The position numbers and the translations under genes were made by a program. From Rhodovulum sp. (GTDB lineage Bacteria; Pseudomonadota; Alphaproteobacteria; Rhodobacterales; Rhodobacteraceae), in the NCBI GenBank assembly GCA_002706605.1, contig PALT01000025.1, positions 1 through 64,000 of the forward strand: a stretch of 64,000 nucleotides of DNA, written 5' to 3'. Below, piece after piece: positions 34,141-42,416 of the stretch. Within the stretch, counting starts at the first letter, position 1, and each line of letters starts with the position of its first letter. The notes beneath the pieces are model-generated. The model was not told the origin of the DNA and made no database searches. It was given only the letters and a program-made list of their open reading frames with translations.

Positions 34141-35895
34141 ATGAGTAAGACCATGACCGGCGCTAAAATGGTGGTTCAGGCCCTTAAGGATCAGGGCGTC
34201 GAAGTGATTTTCGGCTACCCCGGTGGTGCTGTGCTTCCGATTTACGACGAGATTTTCCAACAGAACGAAATCCGCCACATTCTGGTGCGCCACGAACAGG
34301 CCGCCGTTCACGCGGCCGAGGGCTATGCGCGCTCGACCGGTAAACCCGGTGTGGTTCTGGTGACCTCGGGCCCCGGCGCGACCAACGCGGTGACCGGTCT
34401 GACCGACGCGTTGCTGGACAGCATCCCGTTGGTGGTTCTGTCGGGTCAGGTGCCGACGTTCATGATCGGCAACGACGCCTTCCAAGAGGCCGACACCGTG
34501 GGCATCACCCGCCCCTGTACGAAACACAACTGGCTGGTCAAGGAAACCGACCGTCTGGCATCGACGATCCACCAAGGGTTCCACGTCGCGACCAGCGGCC
34601 GCCCCGGTCCCGTTCTGATCGACATCCCCAAGGATGTTCAGTTCGCCAACGGCCATTACACCGCCCCGCCGCAGGCCGACACCAAGATGTATCAGCCCCG
34701 CGTCAAGGGCGACATCGAGATGATCACCCGTCTGGTTGAGGCTATGGAACTGGCCGAACGCCCCGTGTTCTATACCGGCGGTGGCGTCATCAACTCGGGT
34801 CCCGCCGCGACGCAGTTGCTGCGCGAACTGGTTGAGGCCACCGGCTTTCCGATCACCTCGACCCTGATGGGTCTGGGCGCCTATCCGGCGTCGGGCGACA
34901 AATGGCTGGGGATGCTGGGCATGCACGGTCTGTATGAGGCCAATCTTGCCATGCACGGCTGTGACCTGATGATCAACGTGGGTGCGCGGTTCGACGACCG
35001 TATCACCGGTCGCGTCGCGGACTTTAGCCCCAAATCGGCCAAAGCCCATATCGACATCGACCCCAGTTCGATCAACAAAACCATCCAAGTGGAAATGCCG
35101 ATCATCGGTGACGTTGCCCATGTCCTCGAAGACATGCTGCGCGTCTGGAAATCCCGTGGCCGCAAGGTCAACAAAGAGGGTCTGACCAAGTGGTGGAAAC
35201 AGATCAACGAATGGCGCACGGTCGACTGTCTGTCGTTCAAACCGTCCGAAAAGACGATCAAGCCGCAACACGCCCTTGCCCGTCTTGAGGAACTGACCAA
35301 AGGTCACGACCGTTATATCACCACCGAGGTGGGCCAGCACCAGATGTGGGCGGCGCAATACCTCGGGTTTGAGGATCCGAACCGCTGGATGACCTCGGGC
35401 GGCCTCGGCACCATGGGCTATGGTTTCCCTGCGTCGATCGGCGTCCAACTGGCCCATCCTGAATCCCTCGTGATCAACGTCGCGGGTGAGGCCTCGTGGC
35501 TGATGAACATGCAGGAAATGGGCACCGCGATCCAATACCGCCTGCCCGTGAAACAGTTCATCCTGAACAACGAACGTCTGGGCATGGTGCGTCAGTGGCA
35601 GGAACTCTTGCACGGCGAACGCTATAGCCACAGCTGGTCCGAGGCCCTGCCCGATTTCGTCAAGCTGGCCGAGGCCTTTGGCGCCAAAGGCATTCAATGT
35701 TCTGATCCCGCCGACCTTGATGACGCGATCATGGAAATGATCAACTACGACGGTCCGGTGATCTTTGATTGCTTGGTGGAAAAGCACGAAAACTGTTTCC
35801 CGATGATCCCGTCGGGCGAGCCGCATAACAAAATGCTGCTGGGCGAGGCGTCCACCAAAGACGCCATCGGCAATTCCGGCGCGGTACTGGTGTAA
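34141..35895 (+). CDS. ilvB: Acetolactate synthase, catalytic (large) subunit
   Basis: IlvB condenses two pyruvates, or pyruvate and 2-oxobutyrate, in the first common step of valine, leucine and isoleucine synthesis, using TPP, FAD and magnesium. The 584-residue protein has the N-terminal FGYPGGAVLPIYDE with the HEQAAVHAAEGYAR segment carrying the catalytic Glu, the central domain, and the TPP-binding region that begins with GLGTMGYGFPASIG. The usual GDG of the TPP motif is AGEASWLMNMQEM here, with Glu for Asp. GGAGAG lies five bases before the ATG. It is controlled by the attenuator upstream and followed by ilvN after 11 bases. Confidence 0.97.
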   Translation: MSKTMTGAKMVVQALKDQGVEVIFGYPGGAVLPIYDEIFQQNEIRHILVRHEQAAVHAAEGYARSTGKPGVVLVTSGPGATNAVTGLTDALLDSIPLVVLSGQVPTFMIGNDAFQEADTVGITRPCTKHNWLVKETDRLASTIHQGFHVATSGRPGPVLIDIPKDVQFANGHYTAPPQADTKMYQPRVKGDIEMITRLVEAMELAERPVFYTGGGVINSGPAATQLLRELVEATGFPITSTLMGLGAYPASGDKWLGMLGMHGLYEANLAMHGCDLMINVGARFDDRITGRVADFSPKSAKAHIDIDPSSINKTIQVEMPIIGDVAHVLEDMLRVWKSRGRKVNKEGLTKWWKQINEWRTVDCLSFKPSEKTIKPQHALARLEELTKGHDRYITTEVGQHQMWAAQYLGFEDPNRWMTSGGLGTMGYGFPASIGVQLAHPESLVINVAGEASWLMNMQEMGTAIQYRLPVKQFILNNERLGMVRQWQELLHGERYSHSWSEALPDFVKLAEAFGAKGIQCSDPADLDDAIMEMINYDGPVIFDCLVEKHENCFPMIPSGEPHNKMLLGEASTKDAIGNSGAVLV

Positions 35896-35906
35896 GGGGG
35901 CGAAAA

Positions 35907-36467
35907 ATGTCTGCACTAAAGATCAAAAAAGGCAGCAGCCGCAAATCGGCCTATGACCTACGCGACCCCAACGGCGAAGTGATCGAGAACCACACGCTGG
36001 CCATTCTCGTCGACAACGAGGCGGGCGTTCTGGCCCGCGTCATCGGCCTGTTCTCGGGCCGTGGCTATAACATCGAGAGCCTGACCGTGGCCGAGGTCGA
36101 CCATGAGGGTCACCTGTCGCGCATCACCATCGTGACCCGTGGCACGCCCGCGGTGATCGAACAAATCAAGGCGCAACTGGGCCGCATTGTCCCCGTGCAT
36201 GAGGTCCACGACCTGACGGTCGAAGGCCCCAGCGTCGAGCGCGAACTGGCCCTGTTCAAGGTCACCGGCCAAGGCGACAAACGGATTGAGGCCCTGCGCC
36301 TTGCCGAGATTTTCCGCGCCAATGTGGTCGACAGCACGCTTGAGAGCTTTGTGTTCGAGATGACCGGCACCAGCGAAAAGATCGACGCCTTTGCCGATCT
36401 GATGCGCCCGCTCGGCCTGATCGAAATGGCCCGCACCGGCATCGCCGCCCTCTCGCGCGGCGCATAA
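35907..36467 (+). CDS. ilvN: Acetolactate synthase, regulatory (small) subunit
   Basis: The 186-residue protein has an N-terminal ACT domain, with LAILVDNEAGVLARVIGLF and RGYNIESLTV at about 28-60, and the C-terminal ACT-like domain typical of IlvH/IlvN. It binds valine and confers feedback inhibition on the large subunit. It is 11 bases downstream of ilvB and ends the operon at the terminator at 36491-36517. Confidence 0.97.
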   Translation: MSALKIKKGSSRKSAYDLRDPNGEVIENHTLAILVDNEAGVLARVIGLFSGRGYNIESLTVAEVDHEGHLSRITIVTRGTPAVIEQIKAQLGRIVPVHEVHDLTVEGPSVERELALFKVTGQGDKRIEALRLAEIFRANVVDSTLESFVFEMTGTSEKIDAFADLMRPLGLIEMARTGIAALSRGA

Positions 36468-36490
36468 CGCGCTATCCAGCTAAAACAACA

Positions 36491-36517
36491 AAAGGCAGGC
36501 CAACGGCCTGCCTTTTT
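36491..36517 (+). terminator. Terminator of ilvBN
   Basis: AAGGCAGGCC at 36492-36501 pairs with GGCCTGCCTT at 36505-36514, with a three-base loop and T residues following, 25 bases after the ilvN stop. Confidence 0.9.
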
Positions 36518-36538
36518 CAATGCGGTCACGACACCGGC

Positions 36539-37168
36539 TCAGATCAGGCCGTAATCCATCGCCAGCGTCACCGCCTGCGTGCTGTTGTTCGCGTTCAGCT
36601 TGGATTTGGCGTTCTTCAGGCGTTGCTTGATCGCCCCCTCGGACACGCCCAGCGTTTCGGCCATCTGTTTGACCAGCATCCCGTTCTTGACCATCGACAG
36701 CGCCTCTAGCTCGGCCTTGGTCAACCGGCGGGGTGGCGTGGCTTGGGCGTGGACCTGTTTCACCACATACTCGACCTCGGCCAGTTCGATATCGGTGAAC
36801 TCACGATCCGCCCGCGCAAACATCCCCCACGTCCGCCCGTCACAGCCCGTTTCCCCCTGCACTGCACAGACCGCCCCATAGGCCAGACCGAACGCGGCCG
36901 CCCGTTCCAGCACCCCTTTGGGATCGCTCAGCGCGCTCCACCGTGCGGCCCCGCGCCCATGATAGGCCCAGTCAAAGCACGGGTCGTCGATCAACAGACC
37001 TTCGCGCGTATAGGTTTCAACCCAACGTTTCGGAAACCGGTTACACTCGGACAAGGGGAAGGCAAATCCAACACGGACCGCCATATAGAAACCTGCGGGC
37101 GCGATGCGATCTAACCCATAGGTCGATACCGATCTCATCATACGTATAGTCTTTCCCTTAAAGCTCAT
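36539..37168 (-). CDS. LuxR family regulator with autoinducer-binding domain
   Basis: The 209-residue regulator joins an acyl-homoserine-lactone-binding domain to a LuxR-type helix-turn-helix (about 143-205, with LTKAELEALSMVKNGMLVKQ, then GAIKQRLKNAKSKL). The residues known to line the ligand pocket of LuxR proteins are present: Trp49, Tyr53, Asp62, Pro63 and Trp77. An AHL-like ligand is therefore plausible, but no luxI synthase is in the window. Starts at 37141 or 37138 are also possible; AAGGGA lies about 12 bases before them. The gene is divergent from the solo autoinducer-domain gene and convergent with ilvN. Confidence 0.85.
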   Translation of the reverse strand: MSFKGKTIRMMRSVSTYGLDRIAPAGFYMAVRVGFAFPLSECNRFPKRWVETYTREGLLIDDPCFDWAYHGRGAARWSALSDPKGVLERAAAFGLAYGAVCAVQGETGCDGRTWGMFARADREFTDIELAEVEYVVKQVHAQATPPRRLTKAELEALSMVKNGMLVKQMAETLGVSEGAIKQRLKNAKSKLNANNSTQAVTLAMDYGLI

Positions 37169-37188
37169 CTTTCGTATCTATGGACGGC

Positions 37189-37203
37189 GCACTTGTCATG
37201 TGC
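37189..37203. promoter_or_regulatory. Lux-box-like dyad between the divergent LuxR-family genes
   Basis: GCACTTGTCATGTGC is an imperfect 15-base dyad: 12 of its 15 positions match its own reverse complement. It lies near the middle of the 91-base gap between the two divergent autoinducer-domain genes, the usual place of a LuxR operator. Binding is inferred. Confidence 0.4.
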
Positions 37204-37259
37204 TGATTTTATAACCATTCGACTTTCTTGGCTTTTCAACAACCCACAGACGAATTTGC

Positions 37260-37766
37260 ATGAGCCTCGCTCCCCAAATTGTTGAAAACCTGCGGGAATT
37301 AGCAGGTTTCTGCCCCAAGGGGTTCGCCTTGGGGATGCATATGCGTTTCGCGGGGGCCAAGGTCATCCTTTTGACCTACCCGACGGCATGGGTGGAAATC
37401 TACGACGCCGAGGGCCTGTTGCCGCATGATCCGACGGTACGCTGGGCCATGGCCAATGACGGAATGATCGACTGGGCGGACCTGCAAGATGATGACCCCA
37501 AACAGGTGATGACGCGGGCGCGGGCGTTCGGGCTGTGCTACGGTTTTACCCTGTCGCTGACCCAGAACGGATCGCGCAGTGTGCTGGGCACGGGGCGCCC
37601 CGACCGCCCCTATTCGACGCCGGAAAAGACGCGGATCATGGACTTGGTCCGTGCACTGCACATGGCCACGTTAAATTGCGGCGATGACATGCAGGACAGT
37701 CTGGACCGATTGTCGTTTGAACTGACGCATCCTGCGGCCGAGACAGGATCGCCTAGCCCGCGATAA
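37260..37766 (+). CDS. Autoinducer-binding domain protein without a DNA-binding domain
   Basis: The 168-residue protein covers the autoinducer-binding domain of LuxR proteins and stops where the helix-turn-helix would begin. The pocket residues are kept: Trp44, Tyr48, Asp57, Pro58 and Trp72. The C-terminus (MQDSLDRLSFELTHPAAETGSPSPR) has no HTH, and no frameshifted HTH was found downstream, where the convergent cobS gene begins and overlaps by 14 bases. It may bind the same ligand as its divergent neighbour, form heterodimers with it, or act as a ligand sink. These roles are inference. Confidence 0.8.
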   Translation: MSLAPQIVENLRELAGFCPKGFALGMHMRFAGAKVILLTYPTAWVEIYDAEGLLPHDPTVRWAMANDGMIDWADLQDDDPKQVMTRARAFGLCYGFTLSLTQNGSRSVLGTGRPDRPYSTPEKTRIMDLVRALHMATLNCGDDMQDSLDRLSFELTHPAAETGSPSPR

Positions 37767-38505
37767 GGGCGCTGAGAACGACCCAGCCCGCGATTTCACT
37801 GACCAATTGCGTCGCGCCAAGGACATCGCCGGTTTGCCCGCCGATTTTCGCCCTGGCGACCCATGCGACCCACGCGGCGCTTAGGGCAATCACCACGGCC
37901 AGAACAACCGCCGCGCCGCCCAGTGCGCCGCCCGCGATCAGGGCAACCGCCATCCCCGGCAGGGCCACGGCAAAGCGTCCGCCAACCGCGCTGTGCCCTA
38001 ACCCATCGGCGCGGGCGGGCGGCAGGATCAGAAGAACGGCCAGCATACTCAGGCGACTGAACACGGCGACGGCGATAAACGCCGCCCCCATCGCGGGTGC
38101 CCCCGCAACGGTCGCGATCCCCGTGACCTGCACCGCAATCGATAGGATCAAGGCGATCACGCCATAGCTGCCGATGCGGCTGTCGCGCATGATTTCCAAC
38201 CGGCGGGCGATGTCATGCCCGCCCCAGATGCCATCGGCGAAATCGGCCAACCCGTCATAATGCAGCCCGCCGGTGATCATCGCCCCCGCCAGAACCGTCA
38301 AAACGGCGACCATCGCGGCCGGCACCCCAAGGGCCATCAGGCCCGCGCAAATGCCCCACAGGATCGCCCCGATCCCCGCCCCGACAAGCGGGAAGCTCCA
38401 CGCGCTGGCGGCGATACTGGGCACGGGATCGCGCAACTGTCCGGCGGGCAGACGGGTCAACATCATGACCCCCACCTGCATCTCGGACAGGCGCGCGCGG
38501 ATCAT
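37753..38505 (-). CDS. cobS: Adenosylcobinamide-GDP ribazoletransferase (cobalamin synthase)
   Basis: CobS (CobV in Pseudomonas naming) joins adenosylcobinamide-GDP to alpha-ribazole(-phosphate) in the membrane. The 250-residue protein has several membrane segments and the signature motif GGLHYDGLADFADGIWGG (about 78-95), with the metal-binding acidic residues, followed by MRDSRIGSYGVIAL. Its ATG overlaps the cobT stop by four bases. It is last of the cobU-cobT-cobS unit and its end overlaps the end of the solo autoinducer gene. Confidence 0.95.
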   Translation of the reverse strand: MIRARLSEMQVGVMMLTRLPAGQLRDPVPSIAASAWSFPLVGAGIGAILWGICAGLMALGVPAAMVAVLTVLAGAMITGGLHYDGLADFADGIWGGHDIARRLEIMRDSRIGSYGVIALILSIAVQVTGIATVAGAPAMGAAFIAVAVFSRLSMLAVLLILPPARADGLGHSAVGGRFAVALPGMAVALIAGGALGGAAVVLAVVIALSAAWVAWVARAKIGGQTGDVLGATQLVSEIAGWVVLSALIAG

Positions 38506-39518
38506 GCGTCCGACACCCCTGCCTCGGCAAAGGTGGCCATCCCGTTGTGACATTCCAGCGCCGCGCGCACGATGTTCAACGCCAAGGCCGCGCCGGACCC
38601 TTCGCCTAGGGCCATGCGGAAATCCAGAACGGCGGATTTGCCCATGGCGGTCAGGATCTTGCGGTGGCCGGGTTCGGCGCTTGTGTGGCCGATCAGACAG
38701 TGATCCAACGTCCCCGCGTCCATCGCGAACAAGGGCGCAACGGCGGCGGTACAGATATAGCCGTCGATCAGAACCGGCACCCGCGCCTGACGCGCGGCCA
38801 GAACGGCCCCGCAAATCGCGGCCTGCTCACGCCCGCCCACGGCCGCCAGACGAGCCAGACCGGCGGTGTCCTTGTGCAGATCGACCGCGCGCGCCACGAC
38901 CTCGGCCTTATGCGCGATGCCGTGGGCGTCCGAGCCCGTGCCGCGCCCGACCCAATCGGCGGCCTCGCCCCCGAAACAGGCCATGGCCATCGCGGCGGCG
39001 ATGGTGGAATTCCCGATCCCCATCTCGCCCAGCAACAGGATATCCGCGTTCGGATCGACCGCGCGTGCGCCCGCGACCATGGCGGCGACGGTGTCGGCCT
39101 CGCTCATCGCGACGGTGGTCGAGATGTCACCGGTCGGGCGGTCAAGCTCCAATGCCACCACCGACAGATCCGCGCCCGCAACGCGGCAGAGCTGGTTGAT
39201 GGCGGCGCCGCCTGCCTCGAAATTCGCGACCATCTGCACGGTCACTTCCTGCGGGAAAGGGTTCACCCCTTGGGCACAGACCCCGTGGTTGCCTGCAAAC
39301 ACGACGGCCTGGGCCGTGTCGATCACGGGCCGGGCCGTGCCCCGCCACCCAGCGATGAGCGCGGCGATCTCTTCCAGCTGACCCAGCGATCCCGGCGGTT
39401 TCGTCAGGGTGTTCTGGCGCGCGGTCGCGGCCTCGGCTGCGGCCTCATCAAACGCGGGCAGCGCGGCGATGATCGCCTCAATCTCGGCAAAGGATGTGGC
39501 GTCAGACATAGGGGTCAT
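38502..39518 (-). CDS. cobT: Nicotinate-nucleotide--dimethylbenzimidazole phosphoribosyltransferase
   Basis: CobT (CobU in Pseudomonas naming) transfers phosphoribose from nicotinate mononucleotide to dimethylbenzimidazole, giving alpha-ribazole phosphate. The 338-residue protein has TKPPGSLGQLE near residue 39, FAGNHGVCAQGVNPFPQEVT, GEMGIGNSTIAAA (about 164-176) and the catalytic Glu near the end (ALGEGSGAALAL). Starts at 39518 and 39509 are both possible. It overlaps the cobU end by 17 bases. Confidence 0.97.
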   Translation of the reverse strand: MTPMSDATSFAEIEAIIAALPAFDEAAAEAATARQNTLTKPPGSLGQLEEIAALIAGWRGTARPVIDTAQAVVFAGNHGVCAQGVNPFPQEVTVQMVANFEAGGAAINQLCRVAGADLSVVALELDRPTGDISTTVAMSEADTVAAMVAGARAVDPNADILLLGEMGIGNSTIAAAMAMACFGGEAADWVGRGTGSDAHGIAHKAEVVARAVDLHKDTAGLARLAAVGGREQAAICGAVLAARQARVPVLIDGYICTAAVAPLFAMDAGTLDHCLIGHTSAEPGHRKILTAMGKSAVLDFRMALGEGSGAALALNIVRAALECHNGMATFAEAGVSDA

Positions 39519-40026
39519 GCGGTTTCACCTGTATTGGACAGCCCGACACGACCAGAAAGACCTGATCGCATTCAGCTGCGAGTGTTTGGTTCAGTTTGCC
39601 AGCCGCATCCCGAAACCGGCGGGCCAGCGCATTTTCCGGAACGATACCGCCGCCTACCTCGTTCGTGACCATCAAAACCGGCGCTTTTTGGTCCTTGAGG
39701 GACGCGATCAGGGCCTCTGTCTGGGTCGCGATATCCATCTCCTGCATCATCAGATTGCTCAGCCAGATGGTGATGCAATCGACCAGCCGGGGCAGATCCC
39801 CGTCCGTGTCGCGCAGCACCTGCGGCAGATCAATCGGCGCGGACAGATTGTCCCACTCGGGACCACGGCGCGCCTGATGGGTGGCGATACGATCGGCCAT
39901 TTCGGCGTCAAACGCCTCAGCCGTGGCGATATAGACGGCCCTTTCGGATCGTGACAGGGTCAAAGCCTCGGCAAACTGGCTTTTGCCAGACCGCGCTCCC
40001 CCCGTGATAAGTATCGACTTTCCCAT
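39502..40026 (-). CDS. cobU: Bifunctional adenosylcobinamide kinase / guanylyltransferase
   Basis: CobU (CobP in Pseudomonas naming) phosphorylates adenosylcobinamide and then adds GMP. The 174-residue protein has the P-loop ITGGARSGKSQFAE (residues 7-20), YIATAEAFDAEM, RIATHQARRGPEW with the guanylylated histidine, and VTNEVGGGIVPENALAR. This gives the standard family length. The ATG at 40026 is chosen; the frame is open upstream into the divergent phosphatase. It starts the cobU-cobT-cobS unit; a 68-base gap separates it from the divergent phosphatase gene. Confidence 0.95.
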   Translation of the reverse strand: MGKSILITGGARSGKSQFAEALTLSRSERAVYIATAEAFDAEMADRIATHQARRGPEWDNLSAPIDLPQVLRDTDGDLPRLVDCITIWLSNLMMQEMDIATQTEALIASLKDQKAPVLMVTNEVGGGIVPENALARRFRDAAGKLNQTLAAECDQVFLVVSGCPIQVKPHDPYV

Positions 40027-40094
40027 GGTTCCGTGACAAACCAAAAACCCGATACAAAGAAAAGACCTTTTGTGATGCAGGCAGGTGTTCCGGG

Positions 40095-40652
40095 ATGCTT
40101 TATCTGATCCGTCACGCCCCGACCGTGGCGCAGGGCCGCCTGTGTGGCCGCACGGATGTGGATGCCATCGCAATGGCGGATGAGGTCACCGCGCGCGTGC
40201 GTGCCCATATCCCCGCCCCGTCCCGCGTCATCACCAGCCCCGCAAAACGCTGTGTCCAGACGCATGCGATGGTGTTTGGCGCGGATGCACCTTTGCCCCC
40301 CAGCGACCCGCGCCTGTGGGAACAGGATTTCGGCGATCACGAAGACACCCCCTATGCCGATCTGCCCGATATCGGGGTGCTGGCCGGTGATGACCTTGCC
40401 GCCTATTGCCCCCCGAACGGCGAAAGCTTTGCCGCCATGTGCGCCCGCGTCGCGCCCGCGCTGGTCGAGGCCGCATCGGGCGACGGCGATGTGGTGATCG
40501 TGGCCCATGCGGGCACGGTGCGCGCGGCCCTTGCGCTTGCCATCGGGTCGCCCGGCCCCGCCATGGGTTTTGAGGTGGCGAACCTGTCGGTCTCGACCTT
40601 TCGTGGCTATGACGGCGGGTTGTCCGTCGGATCGGTGAACTGGACCCCATGA
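40095..40652 (+). CDS. cobC: Histidine phosphatase family protein, probable alpha-ribazole phosphatase
   Basis: The 185-residue protein has the RHG motif of phosphoglycerate-mutase-like phosphatases (LIRHAPT, His7) and a second histidine (VAHAGTVRAALALAIG, about residue 137). By its place beside cobU and before the aminopropanol genes it is probably the phosphatase that removes the 5'-phosphate from alpha-ribazole or cobalamin phosphate. The sequence alone does not fix the substrate. It overlaps the next gene by four bases. The name cobC is used in the Salmonella sense. Confidence 0.8.
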   Translation: MLYLIRHAPTVAQGRLCGRTDVDAIAMADEVTARVRAHIPAPSRVITSPAKRCVQTHAMVFGADAPLPPSDPRLWEQDFGDHEDTPYADLPDIGVLAGDDLAAYCPPNGESFAAMCARVAPALVEAASGDGDVVIVAHAGTVRAALALAIGSPGPAMGFEVANLSVSTFRGYDGGLSVGSVNWTP

Positions 40653-41467
40653 GCGCACAGGCCAACATCACCGGTCATTTTGGCGAATGGCTGCAGGGAC
40701 GAATGGGGCGCGAGGGTCGCCTGTCCCTGATCACCGTCAATTGCCGTGCCCTGTCCGTGCGGGTCAAACGGCGCGACGACCCGATCCTGACCTTGGTCCA
40801 AGAGGGCCGTCCGGTCCTGTCGCGCAAACGGGCGCGCGCGCTACTCGAACACATGAGCCTGCCGGTCTCGGGGCGCTACACCATCGACCATGACATGCCT
40901 GCGGGCGGCGGCGCGGGGGCGTCAACCGGCGCGTTGCTGGGCGTGCTGGCGGCGGCGGGATGCGACGCCCCGCCCGCAGACCTCGCCCGCGCCTGTGTCG
41001 CGATTGAGGGCGCCAGCGATCCGATCATGTTTCCCCATCCCGATGAAATGCTCTGGGCCTCGCGCCGCGCCGAGATCGTGCAACAGATCGGCGCGATCCC
41101 CGAATGCGAAATCGTGGGAGGCTTTCTGCCCTATACCGAACGGACCGAGCCCGAGGACCTGCAATTCCCCGACATTTCCGACCTTGTACCGGAATGGGAG
41201 CGCGCGATTGCCTGTGGCGACCTGCCCGCGCTGGCCGATCTGGCCAGCACCTCGGCCGAGCGGACAACCACCCTGCGCGGCCCCGAAAAGGACATCACAC
41301 CCGTTTTGCGCAAATCGCTGGGCGCGCTCGGGCATATCCGTGCGCATACCGGTTCGGCGCGCGGGTTGGTGTTTGAACGCGGCACCGTGCCCCCCGATGC
41401 GGTCGATCTGTTGCGCGCAGGCGGGTTGACCCGCGTGATCCGTTTCACCACCGGACGGGCCCCATGA
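40649..41467 (+). CDS. GHMP kinase family protein, PduX-like L-threonine kinase
   Basis: The 272-residue protein has a GHMP kinase phosphate-binding loop (DMPAGGGAGASTGALLGVLAAAG, shortened here to its core GGGAGASTG at about 85-93) and the N-terminal GHFGEWLQGRMG, similar to PduX. PduX makes L-threonine O-3-phosphate from threonine and ATP, the substrate of the decarboxylase encoded two genes downstream. The operon places it directly before cbiB and cobD, supporting this role. It overlaps both neighbours by four bases. Confidence 0.75.
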   Translation: MSAQANITGHFGEWLQGRMGREGRLSLITVNCRALSVRVKRRDDPILTLVQEGRPVLSRKRARALLEHMSLPVSGRYTIDHDMPAGGGAGASTGALLGVLAAAGCDAPPADLARACVAIEGASDPIMFPHPDEMLWASRRAEIVQQIGAIPECEIVGGFLPYTERTEPEDLQFPDISDLVPEWERAIACGDLPALADLASTSAERTTTLRGPEKDITPVLRKSLGALGHIRAHTGSARGLVFERGTVPPDAVDLLRAGGLTRVIRFTTGRAP

Positions 41468-42408
41468 ACACGGTTTTGATGATTGTGCTGGCGATGGGGA
41501 TTGATGCCGCCATCGGCTGGCCGGATGCGCTCTATCGTCGGATCGGGCATCCCGTGACATGGATGGCGCGCGGGATTACGGCGTTGGACCGCGCGCTGAA
41601 CCACGCGGGTCTGGGCGCGCGGGTGCGTCAGATGCGCGGGGGGCTGACCGTTCTGATCCTGTGCGCCGCGACATGGGGCATCGCGGCGGTGATGCAGGGT
41701 ATTCTGCCCGATGGGATCGTCGGCACCACCATTGGCGCAATGCTGGCTTGGCCCCTGATCGCGATCCGGTCGATGCATGACCACGTCGCCGCCGTGGCGC
41801 GTCCTCTGATCGCGGGGGACCTGCCCGCCGCGCGCCATGCCGTGTCGATGATCGTCGGGCGCGACCCCAATCTGCTAGACGCCGCCGGTGTGACCCGCGC
41901 GGGGTTGGAGAGCCTTGCCGAAAACACATCCGACGGCATTGTCGCGCCGGTGTTCTGGGGTGCGGTGCTCGGCCTGCCCGGTATCGCGACCTATAAAATG
42001 ATCAACACGATGGATTCCATGATCGGCCATCGCACTGAAAAGTATGAGGATTTCGGCAAGGTCGCCGCACGTCTGGACGATGTGGTGAACCTGATCCCTG
42101 CGCGCCTGACCGGTGTGATTTTCGCGATCTGCGGCGGGCAGTTCACCTGCGCATGGGCCGTGATCCGCGCCGATGCGGGCAAGCACCGATCCCCCAACGC
42201 CGGTTGGCCCGAGGGGGCGCTGGCCGGATCGCTGAACATTCGTCTATCGGGGCCGCGCCAATACGGCACCCACACGGCGGATGAGCCGTGGTTGAACGGC
42301 GCCGCCCCCGATCCGGTGGCGGACGATCTGGCGCGGGGGCTTGCGCTCTATCGGCGGGGCATGGTTCTACTGGCGGCGATTCTGGGGGCGGTGGCCCTGA
42401 CGCTTTAG
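41464..42408 (+). CDS. cbiB: Adenosylcobinamide-phosphate synthase (CbiB/CobD)
   Basis: CbiB attaches (R)-1-amino-2-propanol O-2-phosphate to adenosylcobyric acid in the membrane. The 314-residue protein has the family pattern: DAAIGWPDALYRRIGHPVTWM near residue 14, then VGRDPNLLDAAGVTRAGLESLAENTSDG (core RAGLESLAENTSDGI, about 145-160) and several membrane segments. It lies between the PduX-like kinase and the threonine-phosphate decarboxylase, so its two substrates' genes are adjacent. This gene is cobD in Pseudomonas naming. Confidence 0.95.
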   Translation: MNTVLMIVLAMGIDAAIGWPDALYRRIGHPVTWMARGITALDRALNHAGLGARVRQMRGGLTVLILCAATWGIAAVMQGILPDGIVGTTIGAMLAWPLIAIRSMHDHVAAVARPLIAGDLPAARHAVSMIVGRDPNLLDAAGVTRAGLESLAENTSDGIVAPVFWGAVLGLPGIATYKMINTMDSMIGHRTEKYEDFGKVAARLDDVVNLIPARLTGVIFAICGGQFTCAWAVIRADAGKHRSPNAGWPEGALAGSLNIRLSGPRQYGTHTADEPWLNGAAPDPVADDLARGLALYRRGMVLLAAILGAVALTL

Positions 42409-42416
42409 GGGGCGAG

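Noticed and set aside
34012-35916. 634-codon minus-strand frame opposite ilvB
   Set aside because: Antisense shadow of ilvB; no domain, no ribosome site, and it would also run through the attenuator.
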